From contig CAJGBR010000049.1 of the NCBI GenBank assembly GCA_904501625.1, positions 1 through 10,430 of the forward strand: 10,430 nucleotides of DNA, given 5' to 3'. Position numbers and translations under genes: made by a program. Each line of letters opens with the position of its first letter. Position 1 is the stretch's first letter. The stretch comes from an uncultured Rikenellaceae bacterium (GTDB taxonomy: Bacteria; Bacteroidota; Bacteroidia; Bacteroidales; Rikenellaceae). This document shows positions 1 through 5,317 of the stretch, in pieces. Below the pieces are notes generated by a model, which worked only from the letters and a program-made list of their open reading frames with translations, searched no databases and had not been told where the DNA came from.

Positions 1-9
1 AGGGATTTA

Positions 10-42
10 TTTGTGGTTTTATCGGTAAAATATCAGGTTTTG
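10..42 (+). promoter_or_regulatory. Possible Bacteroidetes-type promoter for the kelch lipoprotein gene
   Basis: A TTTG at 10-13 is separated by 21 nt from AGGTTTTG at 35-42, which matches the TTTG half of the -7 consensus TAnnTTTG but not its TA. Spacing is at the edge of the usual 19-21 nt. Transcription would start near 49, leaving a leader of about 60 nt before the ATG at 111. The rest of 1-110 holds no recognisable gene; the upstream gene lies outside the window. Only a partial match, so tentative. Confidence 0.35.
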
Positions 43-110
43 CAGATTATTTTTTTTATTGGCACGACATAGTTTTATTTTCGCCTGAAATTTTTAAAAA
101 CAGAATTGGA

Positions 111-1118
111 ATGAAAAGAATTTTTGTAACGGCAATTGCATTGGTGTCATTAACTGCAGGATTGGTTTCTTGTGGTGGTGATGACGAATTGGTCGGCAAC
201 TGGGTGAAGGGATCTGCATTTGAGGGTGAAGCTCGTAGCGATGCAGCATCATTTGTCATCAACGATGAAGCGTATGTTGGTTGCGGATATACAGGCAAAA
301 AACGTCTGAATGACCTTTGGAAATTCAATATCAATGGTTCGTGGACACAGTGTGCTGATATGCCAGGTGTTGTGCGTTCACACGCGACAGGTTTTGCTGC
401 TGACGGAAAAGGTTACGTCGGATTGGGTTACAATGAGGATATCGAAGAAAATTTCGGCTATTTGAGAGATTTTTACGAATATAATCCTCAATCGAATACT
501 TGGACTAGAATCGCAGATTTCGCAGGCTCAGCTCGTCATAGTGCACTCGGTTTCGGAATCGGTCGTCGCGGTTTTGTAGGTATGGGTTATGATGACAAAT
601 ATTTGAAGGATATGTATAGTTACACTCCGGCTACAGGTGCTTGGGAAAAAGTTACAAGTATTCCGGGTTCTAAGCGTATGGGTGCTTCAGTTTTCGTGAT
701 TGAGGATATCGCTTATGTATGCTGTGGTATGGATAACGGTAGCTATGTTAACGAATTCTATGCATATGATGCTGCAAAAGACGAGTGGACTGAAAAACGT
801 AAGATTGAAAACGTAAGCGATGACGATTACGATAATGATTACAATATCCCGAGAGCTTATGCTGCTGCATTTGTAATCAACGGAAAAGGTTATATCACTT
901 GTGGCGAAACAGGTTCGTTGCGTACTGACACTTGGGAATACAATCCTGCAACTGATAAGTGGGAAGAACGTACAGGTTTTGAAGGCTCTGCTCGTTCTGG
1001 TGCAATCGGTATCACCATCGGAAATCGTGGTTTTGTGACTACAGGTCGTAGTGCATCTTTGAAATATGATGATACATTCGAATTCCACCCAACTGAAGAT
1101 TATGACGAATATGACTAA
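111..1118 (+). CDS. Kelch-repeat six-bladed beta-propeller lipoprotein
   Basis: A 335-residue protein, probably anchored in the outer membrane. Residues 1-21 form a lipoprotein signal peptide: basic KR, a hydrophobic stretch, and a lipobox ending LVSC with Cys21 as the lipidated residue. The GGDDE after it is acidic, as in the surface-export signals of Bacteroidetes lipoproteins, so surface display is likely but inferred. Six kelch-type repeats begin near residues 41, 88, 141, 188, 247 and 293, each with an (A/S)R start, a hydrophobic strand, a G-(Y/F)-V-x-x-G turn and an aromatic E/DxxW-type strand. The short WVKGSAFEG strand (31-39) after the signal peptide probably closes the sixth blade. 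Blade 4 carries an Asp-rich insertion (236-243) and the C-terminus is acidic. The gene overlaps the next lipoprotein gene by 8 nt, so the two are probably co-translated and may act together. Substrate unknown; kelch propellers often mediate protein or glycan binding, and no sialate epimerase or oxidase motif is evident. Confidence 0.9.
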   Translation: MKRIFVTAIALVSLTAGLVSCGGDDELVGNWVKGSAFEGEARSDAASFVINDEAYVGCGYTGKKRLNDLWKFNINGSWTQCADMPGVVRSHATGFAADGKGYVGLGYNEDIEENFGYLRDFYEYNPQSNTWTRIADFAGSARHSALGFGIGRRGFVGMGYDDKYLKDMYSYTPATGAWEKVTSIPGSKRMGASVFVIEDIAYVCCGMDNGSYVNEFYAYDAAKDEWTEKRKIENVSDDDYDNDYNIPRAYAAAFVINGKGYITCGETGSLRTDTWEYNPATDKWEERTGFEGSARSGAIGITIGNRGFVTTGRSASLKYDDTFEFHPTEDYDEYD

Positions 1119-1458
1119 ACGTCAGTCTCCTATAATGATGACGGCAACTACGTTTGTGGTTGTCGTCATTTTGTCTTTGTGTGTATGTGGAGGACTGAGT
1201 TCGTGTAGTCGAGAGTATTCTAGGGAGGGGTTCCGGTCGAAGGTTATCCGTGTAGAAGGCGGTTGGGGGTACGATATATTTTTGGATAAGAAAGTTGTAA
1301 TCCATCAGCCATTTATTCCTGCAATATCCGGAGCAAAACCATTTCCTAGTAAAAAGAGTGCCAGAAAGGCGGCTCAGGTGGTAATAGATCAATTCATAGA
1401 TACAGGATCACCATCATTGACTAAGGAGATGGTTGAAGAGATTCTGAAAGATGAATAG
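1111..1458 (+). CDS. Small lipoprotein, probable DUF4907 family
   Basis: A 115-residue lipoprotein from the ATG at 1111; an in-frame ATG at 1102 would add three residues. Residues 9-32 are a hydrophobic signal with lipobox LSSC (Cys32). The mature part of about 83 residues has GGWGYDIF, a conserved-looking HQPFIPA-SGAKPF segment and a helical C-terminus with KSARKAAQVVIDQF. From memory this pattern (glycine-rich strand, QPfIPA, then KPF..k..A) fits the Bacteroidetes DUF4907 family, of unknown function and often beside kelch proteins; I could not run a search. The start lies inside the end of the kelch gene, which points to translational coupling and a shared role at the outer membrane. A strong hairpin follows 13 nt after the stop. 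Confidence 0.8.
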   Translation: MTKRQSPIMMTATTFVVVVILSLCVCGGLSSCSREYSREGFRSKVIRVEGGWGYDIFLDKKVVIHQPFIPAISGAKPFPSKKSARKAAQVVIDQFIDTGSPSLTKEMVEEILKDE

Positions 1459-1471
1459 TAATGATTAAATA

Positions 1472-1504
1472 ACAAATGGCGTCCCATCACAGGACGCCAT
1501 TTGT
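1472..1504. terminator. Perfect hairpin between convergent genes, probable bidirectional terminator
   Basis: Perfect 13-bp inverted repeat, ACAAATGGCGTCC at 1472-1484 and its exact complement at 1492-1504, with a 7-nt loop. It lies between the plus-strand DUF4907 gene and the minus-strand trmB gene, both of which end here. The stem has a GC-rich core (GGCGTCC) with A/T flanks that give a short T-rich run on either strand (TTGTATGTT on plus, TTGTTATTT on minus). The U-tracts are modest, so termination efficiency is uncertain. Confidence 0.75.
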
Positions 1505-1532
1505 ATGTTGAATGTGTGGCAATTGACTTTTA

Positions 1533-2255
1533 TTAGAGTAAATCGTCAGGTTCGAAAATGGGGTCTTCGAATGATTTTTTTTCGCCGAGGGTGAATCGAA
1601 GATAGGTGATCTTGACTCCTCGGTCCAGAAAAATACCCTCATATCGAGTTTTTATGGACAATAACGGATCGGCATAACCGCTGCCGTAAATGTCTGTATT
1701 TGCAACTTCACATTCGAGATTATTGTGGTCAACTACAGCTTTGGTGTAGTCGTGCAAATGTCGACAATCTGTCTTGAGGTTGATCCAACCATCTGATTTT
1801 AAGAATAGTGCATATCTTGCCAAGAATAGCGGTCCTGTCAGACGTTTCTTTACACGGGCCTTTTTGAGCTGAGGATCGGGGAAGGTGATCCAAATTTCAG
1901 ATACTTCATCTTTGTCGAAAAATGATTCGATAAATTCAATGCGAGTTCTGAGGAATGCGACATTTGGCATATTGTTTTCAGTTGCAGTTTTTGCACCTCG
2001 CCACATTCTGGCACCCTTGATGTCTACGCCGATGAAGTTTTTGTCAGGATACATCTGAGCAAGTGCGACTGTGTATTCGCCACGTCCGCAGCCGAGTTCC
2101 AAAACGATTGGGTTATTATTGCCAAAAAATTTCTCAGCCCAATTGCCTTTGAGTGAGTGATTCTTGTGGAAGATTTCGTCGAATTCGGGTTGAATCATAC
2201 ACTTGAATGTCTCATTTTCGGCGAATCTTGCAAGTTTATTTTTTCCTTTTGCCAT
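1533..2255 (-). CDS. trmB: tRNA (guanine-N7-)-methyltransferase TrmB
   Basis: A 240-residue SAM-dependent enzyme that makes m7G46 in the tRNA variable loop. Visible signatures: SAM-binding motif I ELGCGRGEYT (53-62), the acidic strand end FIGVDIKGARMWRGA (74-88), the TrmB hallmark FPDPQLKKARVKKRL (125-139, with the catalytic-region Asp127), and IKTRYE (201-206) near the C-terminus, corresponding to the family T-x-(Y/F)-E motif. The length is typical. The ATG at 2255 is chosen; a TTG at 2261 would add two residues but overlaps the gldH stop. The ATG lies two nucleotides after the gldH TGA, so it is the last gene of the ricT-gldH-trmB operon. No Shine-Dalgarno is visible; the upstream region is A/T-rich as usual in Bacteroidetes. 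Confidence 0.95.
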   Translation of the reverse strand: MAKGKNKLARFAENETFKCMIQPEFDEIFHKNHSLKGNWAEKFFGNNNPIVLELGCGRGEYTVALAQMYPDKNFIGVDIKGARMWRGAKTATENNMPNVAFLRTRIEFIESFFDKDEVSEIWITFPDPQLKKARVKKRLTGPLFLARYALFLKSDGWINLKTDCRHLHDYTKAVVDHNNLECEVANTDIYGSGYADPLLSIKTRYEGIFLDRGVKITYLRFTLGEKKSFEDPIFEPDDLL

Positions 2256-2257
2256 TG

Positions 2258-2731
2258 TCAATTTATTATAATTCCAATTGCATCAATGCCTATCATTGGT
2301 GCATTTTCTAAATGGTTTATTCTAAAAATATATTTTCCTTGTTCAAAGAATCTGGCATTCTCAATAAAAGTGAATTCTTGTTCTGAGAATGTCGAAAAAC
2401 TTTTATTGTCAGTATTGATAACAAGACAACAACTCAGCGTGTCACGATAGATTTCGCTTGAGGGTGATTGTATTTCAATCGCGATTCGAGCCTGACTGTG
2501 ACTTGTTGTCTGTGGGTTAAATCTGAACAAAATGCCTATTGAGTGTTGATTCAGTGTGTCGTTATTTTCAAATATAACATATTTTACACTATCTTTACTC
2601 CAGCCGAATTCAGGTAAGTCAACAAGTCCATAATGACAATTCTTATTGCTACAACTGATTGCAAAAAGGCTGATTGCCAAGATGTAACCCGTCTTTATGA
2701 TTGCGTGAGTTATGGTGTTAATCAATCTCAC
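2258..2731 (-). CDS. gldH: GldH family lipoprotein
   Basis: A 157-residue lipoprotein. The signal peptide ends in a lipobox FAISC with Cys27. The mature part has the LPEFGWSKDS start and the C-terminal GKYIFRINHLENAPMIGIDAIGI segment, which corresponds to the GldH pattern of G-Y-x-F-x-(I/V) then L-x-G(I/V)-x-x-(I/V)-G-(I/V). The middle is shorter and less conserved than in gliding Flavobacteria, where GldH is needed for gliding; in non-gliding Bacteroidales its role is unknown. The start is GTG at 2731, overlapping the TGA of the upstream gene as GTGA, and no ATG exists until near the C-terminus, so the GTG is well supported. A gldH next to a PSP1/RicT gene is a common Bacteroidales arrangement, which supports the call despite the divergence. 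Confidence 0.8.
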   Translation of the reverse strand: MRLINTITHAIIKTGYILAISLFAISCSNKNCHYGLVDLPEFGWSKDSVKYVIFENNDTLNQHSIGILFRFNPQTTSHSQARIAIEIQSPSSEIYRDTLSCCLVINTDNKSFSTFSEQEFTFIENARFFEQGKYIFRINHLENAPMIGIDAIGIIIN

Positions 2732-4182
2732 TTATTCTCGTTTTTATTCTCTTTGTTTTTGAATTGTCTATTGGGACGACGATACTTATTTCGTCTGTAG
2801 TGTCCACCGTTGTCCTCATTTTCAGAAGAGGTTTTCGCTCTATCCGGAGTGTTCTGAATGATCTTTTCTGGTGATGCAGACAGTTGCTCAATCTGTTTGG
2901 TTTGCTCAGGCTTAGATGTAATTTTATCTTGTCCCGGAGCCTTTTCTGCCTTTGTAGAAAGGTTATTCTCGTTACCCTTTTTTGCCTGTTTATTGCGGTC
3001 TGAACGGTTGTTATTTTTACGTTTGTTTTTGCGTTTGTTCGTATTGTCAAATCTTGAGATACTCTCTTCATCTACAGCGTTAAAGAAGTTGGGTTCAGTG
3101 ATGACGGGTGGGGTTGTGTGATTTTCGTCAATCAGTAAATCCGGTTTGATGCCTTTTTTATTCAGTGCAATAAGTTCACGTACGCGGTCTACGGGAACTG
3201 CTGTAGATGAGGCTCCGTTCGGATCGGTTGAGAAGTACATCAACTGTTTGAAGATGTCGGTCTTGACCAAATAGTAGTTGCCGTCCATAATCTCAATCGG
3301 AGCATTTACTCTCGGAATTGAACGACGTGCGTCCATATATGAATCGAGTTCGTATGTCAGACAACATTTTAATTTTCCACATTGACCTGCGAGTTTTTGT
3401 GGATTAAGAGAGATTTCCTGATATCTTACAGCATTAGTTGTTACTGCACTGAAACTTGACATCCACGAAGCACAACATAATTCACGACCACACGAGCCGA
3501 TACCTCCGATTCTACCAGCCTCTTGACGGGCACCGATTTGTTTCATTTCGACGCGAATTCGGAACTGCTCTGCCAAAATCTTGATTAATTCACGGAAGTC
3601 GACACGTTCATCGGCAATGTAATAGAAAATCGCCTTGACTTTATCTCCCTGATATTCGACATCTCCGATTTTCATATCAAGACCGAGGTTGGCGGCAATC
3701 TGTCTTGATTTGATCATTGTCGAGTGTTCCAATGCGATTGCCTCTTGCCATTTTTCGATGTCGTAAGGTTTAGCCTTGCGGTAAACTTTTTTGAATTCGC
3801 CGTTAAGCGGAGTGAATCCGATTCTACGCATCTGGCGACCGACAATATCTCCTGTCAGTGATACGATTCCGATGTCGTGACCGGGAGAGGCTTCTACTGC
3901 AACGATGTCGCCTTCGTTGAGTTGCAGATTGTTGGTATTGGCATAATACCCTTTGCGGGTATTTTTAAAACGAACCTCTACTATTTCAGATGTTTCGACA
4001 TTTGGGTAATCATTCAGCCAATCGGTTATGTGTAATTTTTGAGCACCAGGGCAAACGATTACAGATGTACCTTCGGCGTTTTCAAGGTCAGTTGGGACAC
4101 AGAATCTGCATCCGCGTCCTATATCGAGTTTGCAATTATCTCTTCTTTCGCAATTTTCGCAATTAACGTCTGTTTTATTCAT
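2728..4182 (-). CDS. ricT: PSP1 domain protein, RicT (YaaT)-like, with a long basic tail
   Basis: A 484-residue cytoplasmic protein. The N-terminus has a cysteine cluster (C8, C11, C17, C25, C28). The PSP1/RicT core covers about residues 66-290 and has the two family cysteine signatures GSCGRELCCASW (from 229) and GQCGKLKCC (266-274). In Bacillus subtilis RicT joins RicA and RicF in a complex that carries iron-sulfur clusters and helps RNase Y mature mRNAs; no partner genes are visible here and I do not know of them in Bacteroidetes, so that role cannot simply be transferred. Residues about 380-484 are a low-complexity, Lys/Asn/Arg-rich, presumably disordered tail, perhaps RNA-binding. ATG at 4182 is preferred over a TTG at 4191. 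It is the first gene of the ricT-gldH-trmB operon. Confidence 0.9.
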   Translation of the reverse strand: MNKTDVNCENCERRDNCKLDIGRGCRFCVPTDLENAEGTSVIVCPGAQKLHITDWLNDYPNVETSEIVEVRFKNTRKGYYANTNNLQLNEGDIVAVEASPGHDIGIVSLTGDIVGRQMRRIGFTPLNGEFKKVYRKAKPYDIEKWQEAIALEHSTMIKSRQIAANLGLDMKIGDVEYQGDKVKAIFYYIADERVDFRELIKILAEQFRIRVEMKQIGARQEAGRIGGIGSCGRELCCASWMSSFSAVTTNAVRYQEISLNPQKLAGQCGKLKCCLTYELDSYMDARRSIPRVNAPIEIMDGNYYLVKTDIFKQLMYFSTDPNGASSTAVPVDRVRELIALNKKGIKPDLLIDENHTTPPVITEPNFFNAVDEESISRFDNTNKRKNKRKNNNRSDRNKQAKKGNENNLSTKAEKAPGQDKITSKPEQTKQIEQLSASPEKIIQNTPDRAKTSSENEDNGGHYRRNKYRRPNRQFKNKENKNENK

Positions 4183-4189
4183 ATCACAC

Positions 4190-4205
4190 AACTCCGCGAG
4201 GAGTT
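4190..4205 (-). promoter_or_regulatory. Small hairpin just upstream of the ricT start codon
   Basis: AACTCC and GGAGTT form a perfect 6-bp stem with a 4-nt loop, ending 7 nt before the ATG at 4182. The same stretch is part of a 9-codon open frame (4208 down to 4179) whose TGA overlaps the ricT ATG as ATGA. Either could influence ricT translation; both could be chance. Confidence 0.3.
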
Positions 4206-4230
4206 CATATTACTTACATAATTTAAAATA

Positions 4231-4262
4231 CAAATTTCGTATTTTTTTAGTTAAATGCCAAA
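4231..4262 (-). promoter_or_regulatory. Probable promoter of the ricT-gldH-trmB operon
   Basis: Read on the minus strand: TTTG at 4262-4259, 20 nt, then GAAATTTG at 4238-4231, close to the Bacteroidetes consensus TTTG-N19-21-TAnnTTTG (three of the -7 TAnnTTTG fixed bases differ only in the first T). Transcription would start near 4225, about 40 nt before ricT. It sits in the 88-nt gap after the methyltransferase gene, so the operon need not depend on readthrough. Confidence 0.5.
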
Positions 4263-4270
4263 CGCACTGA

Positions 4271-4999
4271 CTATTTTTTCATCCTTCGTCTGAATTCGGA
4301 GCAGACTACAGCCGTAGCCATTGCCACGTTCAGAGATTCGACGGTTGTTGCATCGTGCGGATATGGTGGGATTGTAATGCGTCGATTTGTAAATTTTGAT
4401 GTAGCATCAGAAATACCTTTGCCCTCATTGCCCATAACGATGATTGCGGGGTGGGATAGTTGGCTTGTGTAGATATCTTCACCTTCGAGAAATGTGCCAA
4501 AAATAGGAATATTGTTAACTTGTTTGAAAAAATCTTCAAGTGGAATATACTGCACATTAACTCTAGAAATGGAACCCATCGAAGCCTGAATTGTTTTCTG
4601 ATTGAATACATCAACCGTTGCAGGCGAGCAGATTATCTGTTTGATGCCGAACCAATCTGCCAGACGTATGATTGTGCCAAGATTTCCTGGATCCTGTACA
4701 TCGTCCAAAACAAGGGTTAAATCTTTATTTATTAGTTGGAAATCGATTTTTCTTTCTGGTATTTTGAAAAGTGCAAGTCTGTCGGGTGGAGATTTATGAG
4801 ATGAAATACGTGCCATATCCGAAGGCCGAATTTTCAGTCCCGGACCATCAGTTGTTGTAAACATTCTGACGATTTTAAAACCTGCATTACATATCTCTGC
4901 AATGGACTTATCTCCCTCGACAACAAACAGACCGTGTTCCGAACGGCCGGCTCTGTCGCCAAGTGAACGAATGATGTTTATTTCACTTTTTGTAATCAT
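4271..4999 (-). CDS. TrmH/SpoU-family RNA 2'-O-ribose methyltransferase
   Basis: A 242-residue SPOUT-class enzyme. Residues 1-75 form the substrate-binding domain (GLFVVEGDKSIAEI, 23-36). The knotted catalytic domain carries the three family motifs: motif 1 DDVQDPGNLGTIIRLADWFG (99-118) with Asn106 and the presumed catalytic Arg112; motif 2 IVMGNEGKGIS (187-197); and motif 3, with IPPYP (210-214) leading into ESLNVAMATA (221-230). It should methylate a ribose 2'-OH in rRNA or tRNA using SAM; the target cannot be told from the sequence. The open frame extends upstream, but the ATG at 4999 fits the domain start, and the upstream part overlaps a promoter. It is transcribed divergently from carA. 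Confidence 0.92.
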   Translation of the reverse strand: MITKSEINIIRSLGDRAGRSEHGLFVVEGDKSIAEICNAGFKIVRMFTTTDGPGLKIRPSDMARISSHKSPPDRLALFKIPERKIDFQLINKDLTLVLDDVQDPGNLGTIIRLADWFGIKQIICSPATVDVFNQKTIQASMGSISRVNVQYIPLEDFFKQVNNIPIFGTFLEGEDIYTSQLSHPAIIVMGNEGKGISDATSKFTNRRITIPPYPHDATTVESLNVAMATAVVCSEFRRRMKK

Positions 5000-5003
5000 A
5001 CTG

Positions 5004-5011
5004 CAAAGGTA
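5004..5011 (-). promoter_or_regulatory. -7 element upstream of the TrmH-family gene
   Basis: The minus strand reads TACCTTTG, an exact match to TAnnTTTG, five nucleotides before the ATG at 4999. The expected -33 TTTG is poor (ATTC-like at the right distance). If used, transcription starts at or near the start codon, giving a nearly leaderless mRNA, a pattern often seen around Bacteroidetes gene starts. Confidence 0.55.
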
Positions 5012-5040
5012 ACTTTTTTTTGTAAAATGTGAATGGGATA

Positions 5041-5072
5041 TTTGTAAATCCGAAATAAATATTGTAATTTTG
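5041..5072 (+). promoter_or_regulatory. Consensus Bacteroidetes promoter upstream of carA
   Basis: TTTG at 5041-5044, 20 nt, then TAATTTTG at 5065-5072: both elements match TTTG-N19-21-TAnnTTTG exactly at the preferred spacing. Transcription should start near 5078-5080, about 240 nt before the carA ATG. I see no second consensus promoter nearer to carA, so this probably drives carAB with a long leader, or an independent RNA plus readthrough. Confidence 0.75.
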
Positions 5073-5077
5073 TCGTT

Positions 5078-5291
5078 CAGAAACAAGGGAAACTAGCTGG
5101 GTTCCCTGACCTCTGAAAGGTGCTGCCGTGTTGAGGAAATGCCTTGATAATGACCCATAAAGGTTTGGTTTACAAACTAAGATTTAGTGATTGATTCTGA
5201 GGAAAAGTAAACTTGGGTGATGCTTTAAGGTGTTGGTTATTTTTGAGGAAATATCGGTGTGGCAGATGCATACAAGAGGCAGTTTCAGCTA
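5078..5291 (+). ncRNA. Structured RNA upstream of carA: leader element or 6S-like RNA, unclassified
   Basis: No substantial open frame, but a set of complementary segments that nest without conflict: 5080-5084/5282-5286, 5123-5127/5261-5265 (CTGCC/GGCAG), 5149-5155/5235-5241 (7 bp with one G-U), 5158-5162/5223-5227 (TAAAG/CTTTA), 5168-5173/5207-5212 (GTTTAC/GTAAAC), 5176-5180/5184-5188. Two small hairpins sit on the 5' side (5086-5091/5102-5107 and 5109-5112/5118-5121). The result is an irregular rod with a large internal loop (5128-5148 opposite 5242-5260). Size, promoter and rod shape would suit a 6S-like RNA; the lack of a clear terminator before carA favours a 5' leader that might sense pyrimidines or other metabolites. 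No known riboswitch core (cobalamin, SAM, TPP, glycine) was recognised. Folding was done by eye. Confidence 0.5.
5117..5252 (+). repeat. Repeated motif in the carA leader: AAGGTG(C/T)TG ... TTGAGGAAAT and a third TGAGGAAA
   Basis: AAGGTGCTG then TTGAGGAAAT occurs at 5117-5140, and AAGGTGTTG then TTGAGGAAAT at 5227-5252, the inner gap being 5 and 7 nt. A third TGAGGAAA lies at 5198-5205 between them. In the proposed fold the two TTGAGGAAAT copies face each other in the internal loop and the third lies near the apex. They could be protein-binding sites or paired purine-rich loop motifs. Confidence 0.55.
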
Positions 5292-5304
5292 AATATAATA
5301 TTTA
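5290..5304. repeat. Short perfect AT inverted repeat before carA
   Basis: TAAATAT-A-ATATTTA, 7-bp arms around one base, 14 nt before the carA start. As DNA it could be an operator for a regulator; as RNA the 1-nt loop makes a full hairpin unlikely and no U-tract follows, so it is not a convincing terminator. All-AT palindromes also arise by chance. Confidence 0.3.
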
Positions 5305-5317
5305 ACTGCACTGCAAG

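Noticed and set aside
687..1088. 133-codon open frame on the minus strand
   Set aside because: Lies fully inside the kelch gene, has a low-complexity composition and no recognisable domain; a shadow of the coding strand.
1066..1118. Frameshift joining the kelch gene and the next lipoprotein gene
   Set aside because: The kelch protein closes after six blades and the second gene has its own start codon, signal peptide and lipobox, so these are two genes with a short overlap.
2157..2450. 97-codon plus-strand frame across the trmB-gldH junction
   Set aside because: Antisense to two well-supported genes and without any family resemblance.
4229..4248. AT-rich inverted repeat followed by a T-run on the plus strand, as a terminator
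   Set aside because: AAATAC/GTATTT is a weak all-AT stem and the T-run is on the plus strand, where no gene ends. On the minus strand the same stretch overlaps the ricT promoter.
5000..5086. N-terminal extension of the TrmH-family protein from the alternative start at 5086
   Set aside because: The extra 29 residues do not resemble the family N-terminus and the DNA holds both promoters; the ATG at 4999 fits better.
5078..5291. RNase P RNA, tmRNA or SRP RNA in the carA upstream region
   Set aside because: GAGGAAA recalls the RNase P conserved segment, but the rest (GUCCGGGC, ACAGAAACCC-type ends) is absent and the RNA is too short. No tmRNA acceptor or tag frame and no SRP GGAAGGAAGCAG-type core is present.
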